Source: RGIG4694 sp964501705
Lineage (GTDB): Bacteria; Bacillota; Clostridia; Oscillospirales; Ruminococcaceae
Assembly (NCBI GenBank): GCA_964501705.1
Contig: CAZCUQ010000006.1
Coordinates: 1 to 35,374, forward strand
DNA: 35,374 nt
Direction of reading: 5' to 3'
The notes beneath the pieces are model-generated. The model searched no databases, was not told the origin of the DNA, and worked only from the letters and a program-made list of their open reading frames with translations. Positions 24,026-31,361 of the stretch are shown one piece after another. A program made the translations under genes and the position numbers. The first letter of the stretch is position 1; the number at the start of each line of letters is the position of its first letter.

Positions 24026-24670
24026 ATGTATAAATCAATTTTATTCGATCTTGACGGAACTCTCGCGGATACTACCGAGGGAGTATGCAAATCAGCGGAA
24101 TATTCTCTTAAAAAAATGAATGTTCCCGAAAAGGATTTCGGAGATCTTAACAGATTCATAGGTCCTCCCTTGCAGGCGACATATAAAAGCATCTACAAAA
24201 TGAACGACGGTGACGTTAAGAGAGCTGTGAATTTTTTCCGTGAATTCTATGGAGCGAAGGGAGTACTTATGTGCAGACCCTACGATAAAATGAACGAGCT
24301 TCTTCTGAAGCTGAAATCTGCGGGATATAAGCTCGGCACGGCTACTTACAAAAAAGAATGTTATGCGAAAATTCTGCTGAAAGACAAGTTTTCCGATGCT
24401 TTTGATGTTATCATGGGCGCTGACGGAGAGGGAAAATTGACAAAATCGCAAATTATACGCTCCGTTATCGAAAAGCTCGGAGCATCCTGCGGCGAGACTG
24501 TTCTGATAGGAGACACGATGTTTGACCTTGAAGGCGCAAAAGAGGCGGGAATTGATTTTATAGCAGTGACTTACGGCTTCGGCTTTAAAACGGAAAGCGA
24601 CCTGAAAGGAGAAAAATATGTCGCTTGTCTTAAAAACGTTTCGGAGATAGGGGAGTTCTTTTCGGTATGA
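24026..24670 (+). CDS. HAD-superfamily phosphatase (phosphoglycolate phosphatase-like)
   Basis: Predicted small-molecule phosphatase, 214 residues. Motif I is FDLDGTLADT with nucleophile Asp8 and acid/base Asp10; motif II is the Thr in GTATYKK; motif III the Lys in GKLTKS; motif IV GDTMFDLEGAKEAG. A helical cap (subfamily IA) sits between motifs I and II and carries FIGPPLQATY. The start ATG 24026 lies 2 nt after the kinase stop and 10 nt after AGGAG; a TTG 6 nt earlier overlaps the stop and is less likely. Pairing with a sugar kinase suggests repair or overflow dephosphorylation of sugar phosphates, but this is inference. Confidence 0.88.
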   Translation: MYKSILFDLDGTLADTTEGVCKSAEYSLKKMNVPEKDFGDLNRFIGPPLQATYKSIYKMNDGDVKRAVNFFREFYGAKGVLMCRPYDKMNELLLKLKSAGYKLGTATYKKECYAKILLKDKFSDAFDVIMGADGEGKLTKSQIIRSVIEKLGASCGETVLIGDTMFDLEGAKEAGIDFIAVTYGFGFKTESDLKGEKYVACLKNVSEIGEFFSV

Positions 24671-24742
24671 AAATCAAGCTGTGTAAACTCATTCAGCGGA
24701 AGCAAACCTGACGCGCAGTTGGCTGCCGGTATTTCCCTTTGT

Positions 24743-26656
24743 TCAATTGTCCGAAACGAAGCTTCCTTTTTGCTCTCTTTTTGCCTTGTACAGCATTTCG
24801 TCCGCTTTGTCGAGGATGGAGTCGAAATCATCTTCGGAATCGGTGAGATATGCCGCTCCCGCCGAGAACTTTACAGCTGTTTCGCCGTCGGGAGATTCTA
24901 TTTTGTTGCTGTTTAAATATTCGTATACGCTGTTGATGATTCCGTCTATTTCAGCGCGTGAGCCGAATCCGTTGAAATACATATAGAATTCGTCTCCCGA
25001 ACGTCTGCCGACTATGACATTGCTGTCGGAGAAGGCTTTCAGACAGGATGCGGTGAATTTCAGATATGCGTCTCCGAAAGCATGACCGAAGCTGTCGTTT
25101 ATGCTCTTGAAGTCGTCGAGGTCGATCATCAGCATGGCGGATTCGGTGTCATGCTTTCTGTTTTTCATAAGCACGGATACGGTCTTTTCAAAGGAACGCC
25201 TGTTGCAGATACCCGTAAGAGCGTCGAGATCGCGTTCGCTCTGGATTTTTTTCTTTTCGAGAATAAAGTCGGTGGCATCGGTGACAATGCAGAATACATT
25301 GTCATTGTCTCTGATTTCCGTTATTTTTACCCAGCGGTTCTTGTCATTGACGCGGTAGATGTTTTCCTCGCCGTTTTCAATGTGGGAAATGATGTTTTCT
25401 ATGAATTTCGTGACGTTTTTCTCATCGGAGAAAAGTTCCTCCGCCTCGCTGTCGGTAAGACCGTATAGTTTGCGGAGATTTCCCGTAATGCTGCATTTTC
25501 CCGTATTGTTGTTTATTTCGTAGACGGCAATGGGAATTTCAGCTGCGGAAATAATCCCGGATATTTTGTTGCTGTCGCATATAAGAGCGTGTTTCATATC
25601 ATTTATGCCCTTGCTGAGCATTTTAAGTTCGGGGAGAGTCTGCTTCTTGACGTTTTTGTCCATATTTCCCGCTGAGATCTCGTTCATATCGGCAATAATA
25701 TCAGTTATCGGAGAGACGATCCTGTGATTAACAAGCAGAGAGATAAAAACTATAAGCAGAATAAATATAACGGTAATTCCAATGATCATCACGATCCTTG
25801 CGTTTTCCATAAGCGAGGTGACGTTTTTGTAATCGTAGGACACGCCGATGATCATGTCATCCGTTTTTTCGGCGTACATATAGTATTTTTCCGAAAGGAA
25901 TTCATAGATGCCGCCGTTTTTGAACGCCTCGTAAAATCGGAGCGCATCGGCGTCCTGCGAGATAGGTGAGCCTATGAGCGATTTATCCGAGTGATCGAGA
26001 TATTTTCCCGTTTCGATATCAATTATGTATACATAGTTATCCGCGTTGGGAATGGCTGTTTTTGAGATAAAACCCGACAAACTGCTTTGTTCCGTGACGT
26101 CGAGATATCTTTCGGGTTTCATTCCGACCTGAAGAACGTATTTTTTATCGTTTGTGACAACGCCCGTGTACTGAAACTCGTCTCCGTCGTAGCCTGTGGG
26201 CATAATATCCTGCACAAGCTCGGTCTGAAGACCGAGGAACAGTTTCATAAATTCGATGGACTGATCCGCGGATTTCATATCATAGCCGAGATATTTTGAG
26301 TTTGTGGTGTTGATTATAAAGCCCTCTTCATTGATAACGTGCAGTTCATCGACGCTTAAAAGCTCCGCCGCCTTTTTAAGCTCCTCGCTGTCCGACAGGA
26401 GCAGGGGGTTTGTTTCGGTCATATATCGGAAAGCCTTGCATCTTGTAAGGTAGTCTTTTTCAAGTATTTTTTTTGTTTCTTCTATCTCGGTGTTGTTCGC
26501 TTCGATTTTGGAAAGCACCTGAGAAACGGTGTTGTGCGCTTCTCTGTTGGCGTAGTTTTCCGCGAGCTTGTTTGTTATCAGAACGTTTGCAAGGATTACC
26601 CCAAACATCGCGCACAGCAAAACTACGGTCAGGTTTTTTATAAACATTTTTCTCAT
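24743..26656 (-). CDS. Membrane-bound sensor with extracellular Cache-like domain and degenerate GGDEF (SGDEF) domain
   Basis: Predicted c-di-GMP signalling protein of 637 residues. One N-terminal helix (~5-25, TVVLLCAMFGVILANVLI), an outside region (~30-295) of Cache type (TNSKYLGYDM, YVYIIDIETGKYLDHSD), a second helix (~300-325), a HAMP segment, a PAS-like region (EIPIAVYEINNN...) and a GGDEF domain (DALTGICNRRSF). The active-site motif is SGDEF, with Ser for the first Gly, so activity is uncertain; no RxxD inhibitory site is seen. The open frame extends to 26764 but that start lies inside the promoter -10, so I use ATG 26656. GAGGAG lies 13 nt upstream, which is rather far. Confidence 0.88.
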   Translation of the reverse strand: MRKMFIKNLTVVLLCAMFGVILANVLITNKLAENYANREAHNTVSQVLSKIEANNTEIEETKKILEKDYLTRCKAFRYMTETNPLLLSDSEELKKAAELLSVDELHVINEEGFIINTTNSKYLGYDMKSADQSIEFMKLFLGLQTELVQDIMPTGYDGDEFQYTGVVTNDKKYVLQVGMKPERYLDVTEQSSLSGFISKTAIPNADNYVYIIDIETGKYLDHSDKSLIGSPISQDADALRFYEAFKNGGIYEFLSEKYYMYAEKTDDMIIGVSYDYKNVTSLMENARIVMIIGITVIFILLIVFISLLVNHRIVSPITDIIADMNEISAGNMDKNVKKQTLPELKMLSKGINDMKHALICDSNKISGIISAAEIPIAVYEINNNTGKCSITGNLRKLYGLTDSEAEELFSDEKNVTKFIENIISHIENGEENIYRVNDKNRWVKITEIRDNDNVFCIVTDATDFILEKKKIQSERDLDALTGICNRRSFEKTVSVLMKNRKHDTESAMLMIDLDDFKSINDSFGHAFGDAYLKFTASCLKAFSDSNVIVGRRSGDEFYMYFNGFGSRAEIDGIINSVYEYLNSNKIESPDGETAVKFSAGAAYLTDSEDDFDSILDKADEMLYKAKREQKGSFVSDN

Positions 26657-26762
26657 AAAGTATGAATTGCTCCTCGTCCATATCGGTTCATTCGGTAAAA
26701 CGAATGTACGGAATCCGCAAAGGCAGAATGGAATATGCCGTAAAATGCGGCTGAATATAAAC

Positions 26763-26791
26763 ATTATACATCAGAATCCGGCGTTTGTCAA
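26763..26791 (-). promoter_or_regulatory. Sigma-A promoter with perfect hexamers for the SGDEF gene
   Basis: On the minus strand: TTGACA, 17-nt spacer, TATAAT. The leader is about 100 nt and can form two hairpins, CCGCA with TGCGG, and CATTCG with CGAATG. Confidence 0.9.
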
Positions 26792-26867
26792 GGAAGCAAG
26801 CGAAAAATGGAAAAATTTATTTATTTTGAGGTGAAATATTCATAAAATCATATATGCAGATTTTTGC

Positions 26868-26882
26868 TTGACTTCAAGTCAA
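26868..26882. promoter_or_regulatory. 15-bp palindrome in the divergent intergenic region
   Basis: TTGACTTCAAGTCAA: 7-bp perfect arms around one base. It resembles half of a MerR-family operator, but no -10 box lies at the right distance. The surrounding 467-nt gap (26657-27123) has no gene that I can support. Confidence 0.35.
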
Positions 26883-26967
26883 ATTTCTAATGCCGCTGAC
26901 TGTAATTATATCATAAATCTCTTGTAATATGACTTTTTATTGACCGGTTTGTTTTTTTGCCTGTCGG

Positions 26968-27032
26968 GTTGCTCTTCATCCGGTGTTTGTCCTGACGTGT
27001 TTGCGGGAATCGGATGAAGAGTAACTTTTTTT
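26968..27032 (+). terminator. Strong intrinsic terminator with no gene upstream
   Basis: A 15-bp stem (GTTGCTCTTCATCCG with CGGATGAAGAGTAAC, one G-T pair), 28-nt loop, then seven T. It points rightward but the nearest upstream gene is on the other strand, and the next promoter begins only 12 nt after it. Confidence 0.7.
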
Positions 27033-27043
27033 AATAAAAGGTA

Positions 27044-27072
27044 TTGCCAAAAAACAAAAAATGTGTTATAAT
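27044..27072 (+). promoter_or_regulatory. Sigma-A promoter for the metal-exporter operon
   Basis: TTGCCA, 17-nt spacer, TATAAT, 51 nt before the ATG at 27124. Confidence 0.8.
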
Positions 27073-27123
27073 AAACTGAATATTGTTATGTGAAAAAAGA
27101 AAAAGTAACGAAAGGATAACTTT

Positions 27124-28001
27124 ATGGCGGAAATACTTGAAACCGCGCTTGATGTGGCTGCTGATTCTCTTGTCGATACGGCAAAGCTTCTGCCCTTTCT
27201 TTTCGCGGTGTTCTGCGCTATGGAATACTTTGAGCATAAGGCGGGCGGAAAGCTTGCCGGGGCGCTTAAAAATATCGGCTGTTCTTCGTGGGGAGTTATT
27301 GTCGGAGCGCTTCTCGGATGTTTTCCTCAGTGCGGATTTTCGGCTGCCGCTTCAAACCTGTACGCAGGCGAAATGATAACTGTCGGCACTCTTCTCGCGG
27401 TGTTTATTTCGACATCGGACGAGGCTCTCCCGATACTTCTCTCAACAAAGGGCGCGGCGGAGCTTATTCTCCCCCTTATCGCGGCGAAGCTGATAATCGC
27501 CGCCGCTGCGGGATTTGCCGCCGACGCCGCCGTAAAAGCGCTGAAATACAAAAGAAGAGAGCGTCCTTTCGAGGAATTCTGTCATGACTGCGGCTGCGAA
27601 AACCACGGAATATGGTATTCGGGACTTAAACATACTCTCGGTACGGCGCTGTTTATTCTCATTGTAAACCTTATTCTCGGCGGGATCATCGCATTTATAG
27701 GCGAAGACGCGCTTTCGGCAGCTCTCGACAGAATGGGAGCCGCTCAGCCGNNNNNNNNNNGTTTATCGCCGCGCTTGTGGGAATGATACCCAACTGCGCC
27801 GCTTCGGTAGTTATAACGGAGCTTTATGTCAAGGGAGCCATTTCGTTTGGTTCTGCGGCGGCGGGACTTGTCACGGGAGCCGGAGTCGGACTTGCAGTGC
27901 TTTTCAAGGCAAATAAACAGATAAAGGAAAACCTTATTATTCTCGGAACGCTTTACGCTGTAGGAGCCGTTTCGGGGATCGTTATTAATCTTTTCACGTA
28001 A
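27124..28001 (+). CDS. Putative 10-TM heavy-metal (manganese-type) exporter, interrupted by an assembly gap
   Basis: Predicted metal permease of the ArsP_2 / putative manganese transporter family. The visible parts show hydrophobic helices, a conserved CFPQCGFSAAASN segment (~75), a Cys/His-rich cytoplasmic loop FCHDCGCENHG (~155-165), and after the gap the matching GMIPNCAASVV repeat, as expected of an inverted two-repeat transporter. Ten N at 27751-27760 interrupt the gene, and the frame differs on the two sides, so the gap is a placeholder of unknown size rather than a true frameshift. ATG 27124 follows AAAGGA. It is followed 25 nt later by an ion-transporter-superfamily permease, probably in the same operon. 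Metal specificity is unproven. Confidence 0.82.
27751..27760. other. Assembly gap (10 N) of unknown true length
   Basis: Reading frame 1 before and frame 3 after the N run both encode the same transporter family, so the real missing length is not 10 nt or any length congruent to it modulo 3. Confidence 0.9.
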
Positions 28002-28026
28002 ATTCAAGGAGTGAACCTTTCAAAAT

Positions 28027-29151
28027 ATGCCAAACAGATTAGCGGATAGAATCAAATCGGAAAAAACGCTTGTCGCGGTCATAATTCTCGCCATCGTTTC
28101 ATGCGTGCTTATAAGCACCGAACGAATCACAGAGAGTATAGACACAGATACTGTCGGAATACTTTTTTCATCGCTGGCGGTCGCGGCGGGGCTTGACGGC
28201 AGCGGACTTTTCGGAAAAATAACTCAGTATTTTACGAAAAATCTGAAAACTACCCGCAGTGCCGCTCTTGCGATACTTCTCATGACTTTTTTTACGGCGC
28301 CGTTTATTACGGATATTTCGGCGCTTGTTATCTTTTCGGCTCTTACGGTAAATTTCTTCAAGTCGGAGCCTGATATTATGATGTATGTGCTTTCGCTTCA
28401 GGCAGCGGCGGCGAATATCGGCTGTATGCCCGTTCCGTCGGCAAGCGCGGTGAATCTTTTCATCTTTGCGGGATACGATATCAGCTATAAAATGTATATT
28501 TCAGAGGTTCTTCCGATCTATCTGTTCGGATTTGTCATACTTATGGTTCTTGCGTTCTGCACGAAAAATCACCCTCTTGAAAGGACTTCCGTTCCCTCTG
28601 CCGCGAAGATTGAAAGCAAGGCGTATATTGCGATATATATAACCCTTTTGCTTCTGAATATCCTTGTCGTAATCGGAGTTATCGATATGCTTACGGTTTT
28701 TATTTCGGTTTGTCTTGTGCTTGTTATCATGGATCCGCAGATTTTTTCAAAGATAGATTATTCGGTTCTTGTGCTTCTTACGGCGCTTTACATTCTGAGG
28801 GGGAATCTTCTCTCGATAAGGGAATTTACGGATTTTATTTCCGGCTATTTAAACGGAAAAATTCCCGAAGCAAACATCATTCTTTCGCAGTTCACGGGAA
28901 ATCTTACATCCACGGGCGTACTGTCCGTATTCGGCGGCAATGCCGGGGAGTACATTTTCAGCGCAAACACAGGCGGACTTCTTTTTATTTACGCCTCGTA
29001 TACGGGAGTTTTTACGAAACGTCTTTGCGACGCGGAGCTTCCCGCCGAATACTCCGGAAAATACTATCGGTATTACGCGCTTACAGGAACGATATTTACG
29101 GTATTTCTCTATGTGATCTGCAGAGTTATTTTTTCGGGCGTTTATTTTTGA
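28027..29151 (+). CDS. Short ArsB/NhaD/SLC13-like ion-transporter superfamily permease
   Basis: Predicted membrane carrier of 374 residues, about 50-70 shorter than typical ArsB, NhaD or citrate-type carriers. About ten hydrophobic helices; MTFFTAPFITDISALVIFSAL and the later SQFTGNLTSTGVLSVFGGNAGE are the two re-entrant-loop regions of this superfamily, the second with the N-x-x-S/T turn. The substrate (arsenite, Na+/H+ or dicarboxylate) cannot be set. The start ATG 28027 is forced by an in-frame stop 15 nt upstream, but AGGAG lies 16 nt away, unusually far, so translation may be weak or depend on the upstream gene. The next gene starts 26 nt after the stop. Confidence 0.78.
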   Translation: MPNRLADRIKSEKTLVAVIILAIVSCVLISTERITESIDTDTVGILFSSLAVAAGLDGSGLFGKITQYFTKNLKTTRSAALAILLMTFFTAPFITDISALVIFSALTVNFFKSEPDIMMYVLSLQAAAANIGCMPVPSASAVNLFIFAGYDISYKMYISEVLPIYLFGFVILMVLAFCTKNHPLERTSVPSAAKIESKAYIAIYITLLLLNILVVIGVIDMLTVFISVCLVLVIMDPQIFSKIDYSVLVLLTALYILRGNLLSIREFTDFISGYLNGKIPEANIILSQFTGNLTSTGVLSVFGGNAGEYIFSANTGGLLFIYASYTGVFTKRLCDAELPAEYSGKYYRYYALTGTIFTVFLYVICRVIFSGVYF

Positions 29152-29177
29152 TATGTTTTTGCGGGGAGGGAAAGAAC

Positions 29178-31157
29178 TTGAGAAAAAAATACGGAAAACG
29201 GCTTACCTGCGTTGTTTTTTCGCTGTGTCTCGTTTCCGCGGCGGTAAATAGTACCTGTACGGCGGACGCGGAAGAAAACTACTCCGAAACAGATCGGACG
29301 GATGTTTTCGTTTTTCCCGACAAACAGCTTTGCGGAGTCAGTCCGTATATCTACGGGATAAACGATACGGGCGATATCTCCGGAGTAAAAGCATTTGTTC
29401 TTAAACAGACGGGGGCGGAGCTTTCTTCTTATAACTGGGAAAATAACGCTTCCAATCGTATCGTTGACGGGGAAAGCGTAAACAGCATAATTTTCGCCGA
29501 ATCCGAAAGAGAAGAAAACCTTTCCGTACCCGCGCTTTATACGGAAAAGCTTGTGAAACGCGCCGAGGAGCTTAATATCCCCGTGCGGCTCGTAACTCTT
29601 CAGATGATGGGCTTTGCCGCAGGCGACAGCGACGGTGTGATCGATGAAAGCGAAGCCGGATATTCCGACAGATGGGCTGCCGTAAAATACAAGGAGGATT
29701 TCTCTTATACGAATTTTCCGGACTCGGATGACGGGATCGTCTATATTGACGAATACGCGGCTTATCTTACGAATATGTACGGCACTGCCGCCGAGGGGGG
29801 AATAAACGGTTATTTTCTCGATACGGAGCCTGACAAATGGGCGGAAAATTATCCTTTGCTCGACAGAGAATCGACCTGTCCCGATTCCGCAGTGTTTATC
29901 GAACGTTCAGCGGAGCTTTCCTCGAACATCAAAACGATCGACGACAGCGCTCTTGTTTTCGGTCCGTCTTTAAGCGGAGTATCCGCCTGCGCGGATTTTA
30001 ACGGCAGCTATAAAAGCGAAAGCGAAAGCTTTGCGGACTACTACCTGTACGGAATGAAAAAGGCGGGAGAAAAAGAAGGAATACGGCTGCTTGATGTGTT
30101 TGACATCCATTATTTTGCCGAAGAGAATGTGAGCGGGACTTTTCCCGCCGATGACGCTTATATCATGGAAAGTCCGAGAGCGCTTTACGACGAAAGCTAC
30201 AGCTTGGCGGTTTTCGGGGAAAATACCTCGTTTTTTCCTCTTATACCCTCGCTTATGGAATCGATAAACAGATCGTATCCCGATACGAAGCTTTCCTTTT
30301 CCGAATACAGCTTCGGCGGCGGTGACCGAATGAGCGGTTGTATAGCCGAGATCGACGCACTTGGGGCGTTTGCCGAAAACGGAGTATATCTTGCCTGCCT
30401 TTATCCCGATGAGATAAATTCTTATCAGAAAGCGGGGCTTAATCTCTACACCAATTACGATTATAACGGTTCGGGAGTGGGAGATACCGTCCTTGAAGTC
30501 AAAAACAGCGACGAAGAAGCTTTGGCGTATGCCTTTTCAAATTCGGATTCGTTCGATACGGTATGGCTGATCCTCGCAAACAAGAGTCCGAACGCTCAAA
30601 AAACCTTTAACATCAGTATAAATTCAATGAGAGATTTTTCCGTTTCAAATATGTATACCATTTCGGGAAACAGCTCCGAGATCGTCGCAAATACAGATAA
30701 TCTCCCGGATGTTGCGGAAAGGAAAACAGAGGTGGCGCTTCCCGAAAAATCGGTTTGTCTGCTTGTTCTCAAAACGCGGGATATACTTGCAAACGATGGA
30801 TATGAGGAAGAAACTTCCGTAACGGAAAATACCGCCATACAGCCTGACGGCGAACAGGATTCCGTATCGGAGATTCATCCCGAAGAAAGCACTATCGAAA
30901 TGAATACGGTTACGGAGACTATGCCCGTTTCCGAAGAAAGCCCGGCGGACGAAACTTATCCCGACGGTACACAGCAGTACCTTGAAACAAGAAACAGCTC
31001 GCACGATCCGGAGGGAATAGCCGATACCGAAACAGAAGGCTTTTCCGATAACAAGGATAACGAAAGAGAATTTCCTTTGGCTCTTAAAATTGTTGCGGTG
31101 CTTGCGGCGGCAGGATGTTTCGGAGGAATAATTTATGTATTTTTTATTGACAAATAA
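29178..31157 (+). CDS. Membrane-anchored glycoside hydrolase family 44-like protein
   Basis: Predicted surface beta-glycanase (cellulase/xyloglucanase type) or a derivative. 659 residues from TTG 29178, which follows GGGAGGG. Signal peptide (~1-30, cleavage near CTADAEE), a GH44-like TIM barrel (~45-480) and beta domain (~480-570), then a Thr/Ser/Glu-rich stalk (~575-625) and a C-terminal membrane helix (ALKIVAVLAAAGCFGGIIYVFF). Family landmarks: FLDTEPDKW with putative acid/base Glu217, DVFDIHYF, and SFSEYSFGGGD with putative nucleophile Glu376, followed by ALGAFAENGVYLACLY. Where GH44 enzymes usually have Asn before the acid/base (NEP), this has Thr (TEP). No cellulosome dockerin, carbohydrate-binding module or sorting signal is seen. 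Position after metal exporters is unexpected for a glycosidase. Confidence 0.8.
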   Translation: MRKKYGKRLTCVVFSLCLVSAAVNSTCTADAEENYSETDRTDVFVFPDKQLCGVSPYIYGINDTGDISGVKAFVLKQTGAELSSYNWENNASNRIVDGESVNSIIFAESEREENLSVPALYTEKLVKRAEELNIPVRLVTLQMMGFAAGDSDGVIDESEAGYSDRWAAVKYKEDFSYTNFPDSDDGIVYIDEYAAYLTNMYGTAAEGGINGYFLDTEPDKWAENYPLLDRESTCPDSAVFIERSAELSSNIKTIDDSALVFGPSLSGVSACADFNGSYKSESESFADYYLYGMKKAGEKEGIRLLDVFDIHYFAEENVSGTFPADDAYIMESPRALYDESYSLAVFGENTSFFPLIPSLMESINRSYPDTKLSFSEYSFGGGDRMSGCIAEIDALGAFAENGVYLACLYPDEINSYQKAGLNLYTNYDYNGSGVGDTVLEVKNSDEEALAYAFSNSDSFDTVWLILANKSPNAQKTFNISINSMRDFSVSNMYTISGNSSEIVANTDNLPDVAERKTEVALPEKSVCLLVLKTRDILANDGYEEETSVTENTAIQPDGEQDSVSEIHPEESTIEMNTVTETMPVSEESPADETYPDGTQQYLETRNSSHDPEGIADTETEGFSDNKDNEREFPLALKIVAVLAAAGCFGGIIYVFFIDK

Positions 31158-31169
31158 TTAAATTTTCTT

Positions 31170-31211
31170 ATTCCATTTTGATTATTTGTATAAAATGAGA
31201 ATAGTTTTTTT
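31170..31211 (+). terminator. AT-rich terminator of the exporter-GH44 operon
   Basis: ATTCCATTTT pairs with AAAATGAGAAT (one bulge) over a 12-nt loop, followed by AG and seven T. Confidence 0.65.
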
Positions 31212-31261
31212 GTTATTTCATATAAAATTATCGGAGAAAGATGAAAAAAAAGAAAATTCTG

Positions 31262-31290
31262 TTTACATTATCTGCGAAATATGGTATAAT
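31262..31290 (+). promoter_or_regulatory. Sigma-A promoter for the third GGDEF gene
   Basis: TTTACA, 17-nt spacer, TATAAT; leader of about 65 nt with a small GGCGT/ACGCT hairpin. No c-di-GMP riboswitch core is visible in it. Confidence 0.85.
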
Positions 31291-31361
31291 TTTTATGTGT
31301 ATACAAAGGCGTGAAAAACGCTTGTTAATAAACGCTTTTATCCGAAAGAGGGTGAAACCTT

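Noticed and set aside
26880..27123. Possible Mn(II) (yybP-ykoY) riboswitch controlling the metal exporter
   Set aside because: The strong terminator lies upstream of the exporter's own promoter, so it cannot attenuate that transcript, and the conserved riboswitch loops are not seen.
27751..27760. True frameshift mutation in the transporter gene
   Set aside because: The frame change coincides exactly with a 10-N placeholder, so missing sequence is the simpler reason.
31291..31361. Possible c-di-GMP riboswitch ahead of the third GGDEF gene
   Set aside because: The leader is only ~65 nt and lacks the conserved GEMM core; only a small hairpin is present.
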